In this document: piece by piece, positions 1 to 8,156 of the stretch
Position numbering within the stretch: position 1 is the stretch's first letter
Layout: each line of letters begins with the position of its first letter
Assembly: GCA_045593325.1 (NCBI GenBank)
Contig: JAZNWL010000050.1
Span: 1 to 23,487, forward strand
From: UMGS1484 sp045593325
GTDB taxonomy: Bacteria; Bacillota; Clostridia; Oscillospirales; Acutalibacteraceae
Direction of reading: 5' to 3'
DNA length: 23,487 nt
Program-made: the position numbers and the translations under genes
The notes under the pieces: model-generated
What the model saw: only the letters and a program-made list of their open reading frames with translations
What the model was told of the DNA's origin: nothing
The model's database searches: none

Positions 1-64
1 TCCGATTCGAACGGACGACCTGCTCATTACGAGTGAGCTGCTCTACCTGCTGAGCCACAGTAGC
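1..64 (-). tRNA. tRNA-Thr (CGT anticodon), 3' end cut by window edge
   Basis: Read on the minus strand, the 64 bases give a clean cloverleaf up to the T stem: acceptor strand GCTACTG, D arm GCTC/GAGC with an 8-base loop, anticodon stem GCTCA/TGAGC around loop CTCGTAA (anticodon CGT, Thr), a 5-base variable loop, and T arm GTCCG-TTCGAAT-CGGA. The last T-stem base, the 3' acceptor strand and CCA lie outside the window. It is preceded by its own promoter and lies downstream of mltG on the same strand. Confidence 0.93.
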
Positions 65-95
65 ATATTCGTAGGACACTTTTATGCCCTACGGT

Positions 96-124
96 ATTAT
101 AGCAGTTGAAACAAAATCCGTCAA
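96..124 (-). promoter_or_regulatory. Sigma-A-type promoter for tRNA-Thr
   Basis: On the minus strand, TTGACG and TATAAT are separated by exactly 17 bases. It sits just after the mltG stop codon and about 30 bases before the mature tRNA 5' end, as expected for an independent tRNA promoter. No clear terminator separates mltG from the tRNA. Confidence 0.75.
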
Positions 125-131
125 GAGTTTT

Positions 132-1361
132 TTACTCAAAGAACGGAGTGGTTAACCACAAACCTTTTTGCTTCAAATCGGAAATGGTTGCCTCATGTGC
201 CGCCAAGGTATCATTATAATAAAATCCACCTTGAGAGTCGGTAACAAAATAGTAAGACTTCATGGTTTCATCGGGATACAAAGCCGCTTTCAGCGCCGCT
301 TCGGTAACACTGCTCATGGGTCCCGGAGGCAATCCTTCCACCTTATATGTATTATAGATCCCGTTGCCATAGGGATAATACATGGTGGGGTCAGACTGCA
401 AATATCTTGCTCCCACAGGCCAATGATTCAACCGATTATAAAAGATGGCGGAAACTTTGGGCATTTCATCAAAATACCCACAGGATTCCAATTCAATGAC
501 CGATGCCATGGTAATAATTTCGTGGGTGGTATACCCCATATCCTGTGCTTTTTGCCGAAGTTCAGGGGTGAATTTATTTTCCAGGTTGTCAATCATTTTT
601 TGAAGCACCCGATGGGGGTCATCATTTAGATAGAACTGATAGGTGTCGGGGAACAAATACCCTTCTAAAGAATAATACATACCATCCACCTGGGGAATGG
701 CTTCCACCAAGGGAGAATCAAAGGCGCCGTTCAAGGCTTCAGTACGAAGCTCTGTGTAAGAACAAACCCCTGCTTTATCCAAAATATTCAGGATTTGCTC
801 AACGGTTTTCCCCGAAGGAATGGTAACGGTTACGTCTTCTGCCTTGGCGGGTTCTGCCAGAGACGACAGAATTTCACTATATCCCATTTTGGTGGTAAAA
901 TCGTGGGCGCCGTAGTTGATGTTGTCCCCTCTATCAGTAAGTTTGATATAAAGAAGGAACACGTGGCGGCTAATGAGCACGTCTTCCTCTTCCAGTTGCT
1001 GAGCAATTTGAGAAACGCTTGCCCCTTCTTCCACCATGATTTGCACCGAACGGGTATCCTGCCCCCGGATAAAATCTTTACCAATGCCTAAATAATCGCT
1101 GACCGCGAACAATCCCAGAACGGCAAGGGTTAAAGAAACAACACCAATGATGCAAAGCCACAAGGCTGTCACGGCACAGCCTTTTTTCTTGGCTTTCTTT
1201 TTTTTGGTGTTCTTGGGTGAAGGAGATATCACCTGGGGTTCTTCCTGAACTCTTTGAGGTTCGGCAACAGGTTCAGGTGCCGGCTGATTCTTTTCCAAGG
1301 AGGACAAGATGGCATCAATTTCAAAGTCATCGGAATATTGGTTTTGATTATTTTGTTCCAT
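132..1361 (-). CDS. mltG: Endolytic transglycosylase MltG (YceG-like)
   Basis: Predicted 409-aa membrane-anchored lytic transglycosylase, which cleaves nascent peptidoglycan strands and is thought to end glycan elongation. The protein starts with about 60 cytoplasmic residues rich in Gln, Glu and Pro, ending in a Lys-rich patch (about 51-60). One membrane helix follows (about 62-90), then an extracellular LysM-like/YceG domain. Visible family motifs are LEGYLFPDTY (232-241) and ASVIELE, whose Glu290 matches the catalytic Glu of E. coli MltG. Length is normal for Firmicutes; the charged N-terminal tail is longer than in E. coli. The start overlaps the end of the upstream cyclo-ligase gene by 14 bases, so it is probably translationally coupled and last in the five-gene operon. 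Confidence 0.93.
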   Translation of the reverse strand: MEQNNQNQYSDDFEIDAILSSLEKNQPAPEPVAEPQRVQEEPQVISPSPKNTKKKKAKKKGCAVTALWLCIIGVVSLTLAVLGLFAVSDYLGIGKDFIRGQDTRSVQIMVEEGASVSQIAQQLEEEDVLISRHVFLLYIKLTDRGDNINYGAHDFTTKMGYSEILSSLAEPAKAEDVTVTIPSGKTVEQILNILDKAGVCSYTELRTEALNGAFDSPLVEAIPQVDGMYYSLEGYLFPDTYQFYLNDDPHRVLQKMIDNLENKFTPELRQKAQDMGYTTHEIITMASVIELESCGYFDEMPKVSAIFYNRLNHWPVGARYLQSDPTMYYPYGNGIYNTYKVEGLPPGPMSSVTEAALKAALYPDETMKSYYFVTDSQGGFYYNDTLAAHEATISDLKQKGLWLTTPFFE

Positions 1362-1986
1362 TGTCCTTTCCTCCTCGTTGAAGAAAATTTCTTTTCTTTT
1401 GGAATTTCAAATCAGTTCGGCGAATGAACCGTTCGGTTACCAACAATTCCACAGGTCGGTCAAACCGCCCGTGAATCAAACTGCCCCGCACACAGGAACT
1501 GTAACAAATCCCAACTGTTACCCCTGTGTACCCTGACAAAAACCGATCATAATACCCTTTGCCGTATCCCAAGCGATAGCCGAAATTATCGAAACAAAGC
1601 CCCGGAATAATGCAAAGTCCACCGGGGTCAGAGGGCAAAAGATTGGCAGGATCGGGTTTGGGTTCCAACACCCCAAAGGTGCCGGGTTCCAATTCTTCCA
1701 GCGAATGGATCTCATAAAACTCCATTTCTCTGGTGCCCGGGACACAACGAGGTACCCCCACCCGCTTACCGTCTGCCAACGCCCGCTGAATAAGTTGCTT
1801 GGTATCCACTTCAATGGCGGTGGACACATACACCAAAAGCAACGCAGCGGTGGCATATTGGTTCAACCGCAGTACCCGTTCTAAAACCTTTTGATCCAGT
1901 TCCATTTTATCCTGTGGTTTCAGTTTTTGACGAATACCACGATAGTGATTTCGTAAATTGGTTTTATATTCCCTGATATCTTTCAT
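1348..1986 (-). CDS. 5-formyltetrahydrofolate cyclo-ligase
   Basis: Predicted 212-aa cytoplasmic enzyme converting 5-formyl-THF to 5,10-methenyl-THF with ATP, a folate salvage step. The signature GYRLGYGKGYYDRF (136-149) is the conserved ATP/substrate-binding loop of the family, and the basic N-terminus (KTNLRNHYRGIRQKL) matches the usual start. The last 20 or so residues are a basic, low-conservation tail that runs over the mltG start. Only 3 bases separate it from the upstream DJ-1 gene. Length is slightly above the usual 180-200 aa because of the tail. Confidence 0.92.
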   Translation of the reverse strand: MKDIREYKTNLRNHYRGIRQKLKPQDKMELDQKVLERVLRLNQYATAALLLVYVSTAIEVDTKQLIQRALADGKRVGVPRCVPGTREMEFYEIHSLEELEPGTFGVLEPKPDPANLLPSDPGGLCIIPGLCFDNFGYRLGYGKGYYDRFLSGYTGVTVGICYSSCVRGSLIHGRFDRPVELLVTERFIRRTDLKFQKKRNFLQRGGKDNGTK

Positions 1987-1989
1987 AAC

Positions 1990-2526
1990 TTATACTTGCA
2001 TGTCCTGTAATAATTTTTCTGCTACATCATTCCCTTTGAAATAGGAAATAACGGCACTGCCGAATGCCACGGCACAACCCGCACCCTTGGCGGTGATGAC
2101 GGTTCCATCGGTAACAACTGCCGAAGATTGCATCGACGCCCCTTCACAGTCCTTTTCAAACCCGGGGAAGCAGGTGGCATTTTTGCCTTTTAGTAATCCC
2201 TTATGCCCCAGAATGGAGGGTGCAGCGCAAATGGCGCCCATCAACTTTCCGTTTGCATGGCAATAATCAATCATTTCCTGCACGATGGGACTTTTTTCCA
2301 AATTCAAAGTGCCGGGCATGCCACCGGGAAGAAGGATACCGTCCAGATTTGCCGTATCCACGTCTTTTGCCAAGCAATCGGCCTGTACGGCAATTTGGTG
2401 GGCACCCACCACGGTTTGATTCTCAACAGCAACTGTTTTTACTGCTATCCCCACCCGACGAAGCATGTCTACAGGAGCCAAAGCTTCCATTTCCTCAAAT
2501 CCATCGGCTAAAAACACATATATCAC
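1990..2526 (-). CDS. DJ-1/PfpI family protein
   Basis: 178-aa single-domain protein of the DJ-1/ThiJ/PfpI superfamily. The N-terminal MIYVFLADGFEEMEAL carries the conserved acidic residue (Glu11/12 region). LLPGGMPG (65-72) and the nucleophile elbow MGAICAAPSIL place the reactive Cys at residue 100. In characterised relatives this Cys-Glu pair supports glyoxalase, deglycase or chaperone activity; which applies here is not decidable. It overlaps the end of tmk by 4 bases and is followed 3 bases later by the cyclo-ligase gene, so it is part of the same transcript. Confidence 0.9.
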   Translation of the reverse strand: MIYVFLADGFEEMEALAPVDMLRRVGIAVKTVAVENQTVVGAHQIAVQADCLAKDVDTANLDGILLPGGMPGTLNLEKSPIVQEMIDYCHANGKLMGAICAAPSILGHKGLLKGKNATCFPGFEKDCEGASMQSSAVVTDGTVITAKGAGCAVAFGSAVISYFKGNDVAEKLLQDMQV

Positions 2527-3194
2527 AGCAATTTCTCCTTTACAACGTCCAGTACCTTGCCTGAAATTTCTTCAATGGATAAGGGTTCTCCCTCTTTACT
2601 GCAGTCAATGGAATACCATCCGTCCAACGTGATGGCAAAAACGGCAGCCTTATGGCAATCCCAAAGATATGCTACGTCTTTTTCGTGGATATCTTTCTTT
2701 TGCTCATCCCCATGATACCGACCCAACATGAGTTTTTGGGAAACTTCCACAGGCATATCCAAAAAGATGACCAAATCGGGTTTGGGAATACCGAATTTGT
2801 CATATTCCAAATCCCCTAACCAGTTGGCAAAATCCTCCCACTGGTTTTCAGGTAATTTGGTCATTTGATGTACCAGATTAGAGGTAACGTACCGATTGGC
2901 AATGACAATGCCGCCCTGTTCATAAAAGCGGCCCCAATCCTTTTTATAAGAGGCATAACGATCCACCGCATAAAAGGTGGAGGCGGCATAGGGACCAACC
3001 GAATCGGGAGTATCCCCAAATTCCCCTTGCAGATACATTTCTACCAATGCGCAAGAAGGCTGGCCGTAACACGGAAAGGACAGTTCTTTGGCAGTTAATC
3101 CCATGGCATTCAAGGTTTTGGTTAAAATGCCAGATTGAGTGTTTTTTCCGCTACCGTCTAATCCTTCAATCACAATCAGTTTTCCTTTTGACAT
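2523..3194 (-). CDS. tmk: Thymidylate kinase (dTMP kinase)
   Basis: 223-aa P-loop kinase predicted to phosphorylate dTMP to dTDP. The Walker A motif is GLDGSGKN (11-18), followed by TQ. The family DR motif appears as VDRYASY, and ANRYVTSN and KPDLVIFLDMP fit the thymidylate-kinase core. The residue after the P-loop Lys is Asn where Ser/Thr is usual, a variation worth noting but not obviously disabling. The LID region (about 160-185) is charged and includes GRYHGDEQKKD. It overlaps the DJ-1 gene by 4 bases and starts 3 bases after the isomerase gene. A deoxynucleoside-kinase-like role is possible but less likely. Confidence 0.85.
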   Translation of the reverse strand: MSKGKLIVIEGLDGSGKNTQSGILTKTLNAMGLTAKELSFPCYGQPSCALVEMYLQGEFGDTPDSVGPYAASTFYAVDRYASYKKDWGRFYEQGGIVIANRYVTSNLVHQMTKLPENQWEDFANWLGDLEYDKFGIPKPDLVIFLDMPVEVSQKLMLGRYHGDEQKKDIHEKDVAYLWDCHKAAVFAITLDGWYSIDCSKEGEPLSIEEISGKVLDVVKEKLL

Positions 3195-3197
3195 GGT

Positions 3198-4028
3198 TTA
3201 CGACTCCTTGTAACATTGTTTCAGGTATGCCAATTCTTTAGAAACCGTTTCAATCAATTCTTCATGGGAATTGACCGAATAAAAAGGCATTTGAATAATA
3301 GGTCCTTCAAAATTTGCTTTTTTCAAAAGTCCAAAAATCTCATGGTAATTGATCAGCCCTTCGTAGGCAGGTTTCCAGGCAAGATACCACCCCTTGGTGG
3401 AGTCGGTAACCCCTTCATTACGGAACCAGCCAACGTCTTTGGCTCCCATGGCAGAAAGATATTCTCCCAAAAGTTTCACCTGATACCAATATAACTCATA
3501 CCCCTCCTGGCAAACGTTGTTGCCGGGGTCCATTTTCACCCCGATATATTGGGGGTCTAACCCTTTGATTCCTTCATAGACCGCAGTGGCACTATGGGGA
3601 TAACACATACCATGTAACTGAATGATACATTGCAAGCCAGCCTTTTCCCCTGCCTGAGCGGCAAAGTAGGCTTGGCGACGAAACCGCTCTGCATACTGCC
3701 GAACGTCATCTTTGGGATTTTTGGCAACGTGTTGCAACCGAACTTGCGTAATGCCGTTGTGGGCAAAACACTTTAAAAGGTCCAACCCTTCCCCATCCCG
3801 TTCCAGGGAATCAAGGGAAATATCCGCACTGCCGTATTTTACCTCTAAGCCTGCTTGATTAGCGGCTTTTACAAAATCAGGTAACCGGGTTTTGACGGAA
3901 TCTTTAGAAACCCAATAACCATCCCGAATCAAAGCGGTGGGACCGTCAAATCCGCAACGGGAAACCGCATCCATCAAAGCAGATAATTCAAACTGTTGAA
4001 AATCCTTAGGAAATAAATAATATTTCAT
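3198..4028 (-). CDS. Sugar phosphate isomerase/epimerase-like TIM-barrel protein
   Basis: 276-aa protein resembling the xylose isomerase-like/AP endonuclease 2 superfamily, which isomerises or epimerises sugars and keto-sugars. Visible signs are the KYYLFPKDF start, the alternating barrel pattern, QLHGMCYPHS in the middle and VKMDPGNN, which matches the usual DPGN metal-site strand. The usual mid-barrel Glu ligand is not obvious, so its chemistry may differ. I chose the ATG at 4028 because AAAGGTG precedes it; an upstream in-frame start at 4085 would add 19 unlikely residues. It is the first gene of the minus-strand operon and shares the control region with the plus-strand cluster, so a role in that pathway is plausible. 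Confidence 0.75.
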   Translation of the reverse strand: MKYYLFPKDFQQFELSALMDAVSRCGFDGPTALIRDGYWVSKDSVKTRLPDFVKAANQAGLEVKYGSADISLDSLERDGEGLDLLKCFAHNGITQVRLQHVAKNPKDDVRQYAERFRRQAYFAAQAGEKAGLQCIIQLHGMCYPHSATAVYEGIKGLDPQYIGVKMDPGNNVCQEGYELYWYQVKLLGEYLSAMGAKDVGWFRNEGVTDSTKGWYLAWKPAYEGLINYHEIFGLLKKANFEGPIIQMPFYSVNSHEELIETVSKELAYLKQCYKES

Positions 4029-4070
4029 AAAACAACACCTTTTTTTACCAACCAGACTGCTCTTTGTCTC

Positions 4071-4100
4071 TTGATTTGGATACAAGTCACATGCTATACT
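4071..4100 (+). promoter_or_regulatory. Promoter for the plus-strand catabolic cluster
   Basis: TTGATT and TATACT are separated by 18 bases, and the -10 is extended by TG (TGCTATACT). The predicted start is near 4107, giving a leader of about 65 bases to the ATG at 4172. A short inverted repeat, ATGCT/AGCAT (4091-4095 and 4104-4108), straddles the -10 element and may be an operator. The site overlaps the opposite-strand promoter region. Confidence 0.65.
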
Positions 4101-4118
4101 AACAGCATATTTTAATAT

Positions 4119-4147
4119 ATTTTACAATTTTCCCTTTCAAATGTCAA
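4119..4147 (-). promoter_or_regulatory. Promoter for the isomerase-tmk-mltG operon
   Basis: On the minus strand, TTGACA and TAAAAT lie exactly 17 bases apart. The predicted start is near 4112, leaving about 84 bases of leader before the isomerase ATG at 4028. It is the only strong promoter I see upstream of the five-gene operon. Confidence 0.7.
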
Positions 4148-4171
4148 CTATTGATTGCGAGGAGAAGCATA

Positions 4172-5986
4172 ATGAATCAAGTTGAGATTGCTGCTTATTT
4201 ACATCAAAATAAAAATCGCAAACCGGCTTTTCCCACGGGCATTACGAAAGAGTGCTATCTGGACATCATTGAGAAAACGGTAAGCTCTTATTCTGATGAA
4301 CGTTTATGGGAATGGCTGAAACAAACCCAAAAAACCGGTATTCAAGAGCATGGTTTTATTCGTGTGGTTGCACTAATGGGGGTTCTGATTGCCAAAGATC
4401 GCATGCTTCACCGAAAAGATCTGTTTTTACAGATGATGACCTTTTGTTGTGACACCATGGCAAATGGAAAAGCCGGCAACGACTTTGGGGTAAAAGAAAT
4501 TCTTTATACCATACGGGAAGTTAAAGGGACAGTACCTGCCCAACTATATGATCGTTGGCTTGCCGGAATGAGAGCCATTGATCCCTTGCAAAATTACAAT
4601 TGCATTGCTAAAGATGATATCCATTGTCCCGGCAACTGGGCAGTATTTAACATGGCCGGCGAGGCTGTACGGTCCAATCTGGGATTATGCGATAATACCG
4701 ACTATTTTAACCGACAGATCCCATCGCAACTGACACGGTTTGATGAATACGGATGCTATCGTGATCCCCATGAGCCGATCTTATACGACGTGATCACCCG
4801 AAATCAATTCAGCGTCATGTTGTTTGAGGGGTATGACGGACCCTATGCCGCCCAGATCGACCAACTGCTGAAAAAGGGCGAGATCTTTTCCTTGATGTCC
4901 CAAACCGCCTGCTTTGAACTTCCTTTCGGCGGACGAAGCAATCAGATGTTATTTAATGAATTTGCTCTTGCTACCTGCTTTGAATATGCTGCCCGTAGGT
5001 ACAAGGCAAGCGATGACCAGGAACTTGCAGGGATGTTCAAGCGAGCCGCTCGTTTGGCCGCTTTGTCTGTCTTCCGTTGGATGGAACGATCGCCTGCCAA
5101 GCATGTAAAAAACAGTTTTCCCTGGAACAGTATTTTCGGTTCAGAAGGCTATGGCTATTACGACAAATATATGATCACCGTGGGATCCAACGCCTACATG
5201 GCCTATCAATTTGCCGATGAAACCATCGAAGAACGGATGTGCCCGGCAGAAATCGGCGGTTATACCTTAGAATCTTCTGCCCATTTTCACAAATTCTTTG
5301 CTGCGGGCGGCGGATATTCGCTGGAGTTTGAAACCTTGGGAGATTGGCGGTATGAGTCCACCGGTCTGGGGCAAATCCACAAAGCCGGTGTTCCCAGCGA
5401 AACCATGTTGTCACTGCCCTTTTCCCCTACTCCCGGTTTTTGTGTTACCGAAGATCGTTTTACCAGCTACGAAGAATTACAGTTGAATTGGGAAAACGTT
5501 CCCAAGTTAAAAAACCCATCGGCCTTTTCCATGTGTTCAGCAGTCATTGACCCAAAAGGCGAACCAATTGCCGTTTGTGATATCCCCTCCCAGCAGGTAA
5601 CACATCGTTTGGATGTGGAAAAAGAAACTCCCGAGGAAGTGGTTTTCACCATTGAATATCATTCCGACGCATTGCCCTGCTCCTTACGGGAACAGTACAC
5701 ATTGAATCGGGACGGTGTTCATATTTGGATTTCGGCCGATCTGCCGGAGGGTCACGGGTTACAGTATCTGGTTCCCCTGATAATCACCGACGGCGAAGCA
5801 AAAGGACAAATATCCCAAACCGAAACTGCTCTTATCCTTTCCTATCGGAACCACCAAGCTGTGGTAACCCATAACGGAACTATTAACAACACAGGGAAGG
5901 ATTATCGCAATCGAAACGGCATTTATCGGGGGTACCGAATCACCGCGAAGGAACAATCCCTGTCCCTGCACATTCAATTATCATAA
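4172..5986 (+). CDS. Unassigned 604-aa protein, possibly heparinase/polysaccharide-lyase-like
   Basis: I do not recognise this protein firmly. The first 400 or so residues are helical with repeated aromatic-rich helix ends (CPGNWAVFNMAGEAV, PFGGRSNQMLFNE at 251-263, SVFRWMERSP), like (alpha/alpha) toroid lyases and hydrolases. The last 200 residues look beta-rich (VVFTIEYHSD, LREQYTLNRDGVHIWI), like the C-terminal beta-sandwich of heparinase-type lyases. No signal peptide is present, so it should be cytoplasmic. The ATG at 4172 is chosen because GAGGAG precedes it; a TTG at 4151 is possible but has no such site. It heads a four-gene plus-strand operon. Catalytic residues cannot be assigned. 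Confidence 0.45.
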   Translation: MNQVEIAAYLHQNKNRKPAFPTGITKECYLDIIEKTVSSYSDERLWEWLKQTQKTGIQEHGFIRVVALMGVLIAKDRMLHRKDLFLQMMTFCCDTMANGKAGNDFGVKEILYTIREVKGTVPAQLYDRWLAGMRAIDPLQNYNCIAKDDIHCPGNWAVFNMAGEAVRSNLGLCDNTDYFNRQIPSQLTRFDEYGCYRDPHEPILYDVITRNQFSVMLFEGYDGPYAAQIDQLLKKGEIFSLMSQTACFELPFGGRSNQMLFNEFALATCFEYAARRYKASDDQELAGMFKRAARLAALSVFRWMERSPAKHVKNSFPWNSIFGSEGYGYYDKYMITVGSNAYMAYQFADETIEERMCPAEIGGYTLESSAHFHKFFAAGGGYSLEFETLGDWRYESTGLGQIHKAGVPSETMLSLPFSPTPGFCVTEDRFTSYEELQLNWENVPKLKNPSAFSMCSAVIDPKGEPIAVCDIPSQQVTHRLDVEKETPEEVVFTIEYHSDALPCSLREQYTLNRDGVHIWISADLPEGHGLQYLVPLIITDGEAKGQISQTETALILSYRNHQAVVTHNGTINNTGKDYRNRNGIYRGYRITAKEQSLSLHIQLS

Positions 5987-6009
5987 TTTTACAGAAAGAG
6001 AGAGACTCC

Positions 6010-7359
6010 GTGCAACATAAAGTTTTTTCTTACAAAACCTTAGAAGACGTGGCAACCAACCTCGCCGAGATTGGACAAACCCTTCGTCCCATTGATGACA
6101 TTTCGATTTTATCCACCCCTGTCACCTTTGACAACATTACCATGGACAATCGTATTGCTTTTCAGGCAATGGAAGGGTGTGACGGGGAACGCTCCGGCGC
6201 ACCTTCGGCGCTGACCCGCCGGCGGTACCGCCGATTTGCCGCTTCAGGCGCTGCTTTTCAATATATCGAAGCCTCTGCGGTAGATCCCGGCGGACGAGCT
6301 AACCCCCTACAATTGATGATCAACGATCAAACCGCTCCTGCCTTTGCAGAACTTGTGAAAGAAATACGAGCAGTGGCCAAAGAAAAAGGCGTATGTAATC
6401 CTTTCATTGCCATTCAATTGACCCATTCAGGTCGATATTCCAAAGATGCCAACAGCAATCCTGCACCAGTGGTAGCTTGGCCGGATCCCGAACGGGATCC
6501 CAAAGGCACTACTCCCATGGTGATCACCGACGAAGGATTGGATCAACTGGAAAACGTTTACGTCCATGCCGCAAAATTAGCCAAACAAGCAGGTATTAAC
6601 TGTGTAGACATTAAATGCTGTCATGGGTATTTGCTCAACGAAATCACCGGTGCCCATCAGCGTCCCGGAAAATATGGCGGTAGTTTTGAAAACCGCACCC
6701 GTCTCATCAACAACATCACCCGTCGGATTCACGAAGAAGTGAACATCCCCATGATGGTGCGGTTGAACATTCACGACGAATACCCTATGCCTTATGGTTT
6801 TGGTGTGGATGCCACCGATTTTCGTATTCCCGATCTAAGTGAACCTAAAAAACTGGTAGATATTCTGATTGGTAACGGGGTTTCCATCATCGACTGTACC
6901 GCCGGAAATCCGTATTATAACCCCCATGTAAACCGTCCTTTTGACATGGCAGGGTATATCCCCCCAGTTAGTCAATTAGAGCAATTGATGAAACACCTTG
7001 ATACAGTACGGCAAATCAAACAGCACAACCCCAATGCCATTTATATTGCCAGCATGTTCACCTGGTTGCGGCATTTCGCTCCCAATGTAGCCGCCGCCGC
7101 TATCAAGGCCGGTTGGTTTGACATGGCAGGCTTTGGACGGCAAAGTTTTGCTTATCCTGATTTCCCTCATGAATTGTTTGAATCCGGTAAAATGGACCCA
7201 AAAAAGTGTTGCATGGCTTGCAGCAAATGCACCGATTTGATGCGAACCGGTCACGGTACCGGCTGTGTTTTACGAGATGAATATTACACAAATTTGTACC
7301 GTTCCATTCCGGAAGAAAAGCGGCCAAAAAACACTACTCAGGTTCGTGAAAAAGTATAA
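6010..7359 (+). CDS. NADH:flavin oxidoreductase, Old Yellow Enzyme family, with 4Fe-4S motif
   Basis: 449-aa TIM-barrel flavoenzyme, starting at a GTG (6010) with a weak purine-rich site before it. OYE-family features include NRIAFQAMEGCDG near the FMN site, IQLTHSGRYS, and the HGYLLNEITGAHQRPGKYGGSFENRTRL block with its conserved His. Near the C-terminus, Cys401, Cys404, Cys407 and Cys419 form Cx2Cx2Cx11C, similar to the 4Fe-4S site of trimethylamine dehydrogenase and 2,4-dienoyl-CoA reductase. The FAD/NAD-binding C-terminal half of those larger enzymes (about 670 aa) is missing. It is expected to reduce an activated C=C bond or carry out related flavin chemistry; the substrate is unknown. 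It sits 23 bases after the 604-aa gene. Confidence 0.88.
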   Translation: MQHKVFSYKTLEDVATNLAEIGQTLRPIDDISILSTPVTFDNITMDNRIAFQAMEGCDGERSGAPSALTRRRYRRFAASGAAFQYIEASAVDPGGRANPLQLMINDQTAPAFAELVKEIRAVAKEKGVCNPFIAIQLTHSGRYSKDANSNPAPVVAWPDPERDPKGTTPMVITDEGLDQLENVYVHAAKLAKQAGINCVDIKCCHGYLLNEITGAHQRPGKYGGSFENRTRLINNITRRIHEEVNIPMMVRLNIHDEYPMPYGFGVDATDFRIPDLSEPKKLVDILIGNGVSIIDCTAGNPYYNPHVNRPFDMAGYIPPVSQLEQLMKHLDTVRQIKQHNPNAIYIASMFTWLRHFAPNVAAAAIKAGWFDMAGFGRQSFAYPDFPHELFESGKMDPKKCCMACSKCTDLMRTGHGTGCVLRDEYYTNLYRSIPEEKRPKNTTQVREKV

Positions 7360-7376
7360 AACAAGGAGTGTATTCC

Positions 7377-8144
7377 ATGAAAACTGCTGTGATTACCGGT
7401 GCCTCCCGGGGGATCGGTTTAGCCATTGCCAAACAATTATTTCAAGACGGCTACCGCCTTGCTGTGATGGGCATTGCCGAACCCGCCGTTGCCATTCAAA
7501 ACCTAACAGCCAACGGCATTGACAAAGATCACCTGTTCTATATGCAAGGGGACGTTGTCGATGCCCACTGCCGTGAAACCTTTGTCCGGGAAGTTTGCAA
7601 CGTTTTCGGTAATATTGACGTTCTCATTAACAATGCAGGGGTTGCTCCTTTGACCCGAACCGATTTGCTGAACATGACCGAAGAAAGTTTCGATCGGGTC
7701 ATCAGCATCAATTTAAAAGGCAATCTGGGTATGACCCAAGCGGTTGCCAAACAAATGATAAAACAACCCTTAAAGGGAAAACGAAAAGGGGTTATTATCA
7801 ATATCTCCTCCTGCTCTGCCTACGCTTCCTCGGTAAACCGGGGAGAATACTGTGTTTCCAAGGCAGGGGTTGGCATGCTCACCAAACTCTTTGCCCACCG
7901 TTTAGCAGAAGAACACATTAACGTTTTTGAGGTGCGGCCGGGTATCATTGCCACCGACATGACGGCAGGCGTTACCGAAAAATATGAAAAACTCATTCAT
8001 GAGGATCATATCCTTCCCATTGAACGATTTGGTCACCCCCAAGACGTGGCAAACGTTGTCAGCGTACTGTGTGATGAAAAACTCAGTTACTGCACAGGTG
8101 ACGTTATCAATGTTGACGGCGGGTTCCACATTCCCCGTTTGTAA
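7377..8144 (+). CDS. Short-chain dehydrogenase/reductase (FabG/KduD-like)
   Basis: 255-aa classical SDR expected to interconvert a ketone and an alcohol with NAD(P)(H). It shows the cofactor motif TGASRGIG (7-14), NNAG, the catalytic Tyr158/Lys162 in YCVSK preceded by a Ser-rich strand (NISSCSAY), and the C-terminal VDGGFHIPR ending typical of 3-oxoacyl-ACP reductase-like and sugar SDRs. The ATG at 7377 follows AAGGAG with good spacing; a GTG at 7368 lies inside that site and is rejected. It starts 17 bases after the OYE gene. The locus context favours a sugar or small-molecule substrate over fatty-acid synthesis. Confidence 0.87.
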   Translation: MKTAVITGASRGIGLAIAKQLFQDGYRLAVMGIAEPAVAIQNLTANGIDKDHLFYMQGDVVDAHCRETFVREVCNVFGNIDVLINNAGVAPLTRTDLLNMTEESFDRVISINLKGNLGMTQAVAKQMIKQPLKGKRKGVIINISSCSAYASSVNRGEYCVSKAGVGMLTKLFAHRLAEEHINVFEVRPGIIATDMTAGVTEKYEKLIHEDHILPIERFGHPQDVANVVSVLCDEKLSYCTGDVINVDGGFHIPRL

Positions 8145-8156
8145 AAGGGTGATATC

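Noticed and set aside
4151..4171. TTG start for the 604-aa gene
   Set aside because: The GAGGAG site at about 4159-4164 lies downstream of it and correctly precedes the ATG at 4172.
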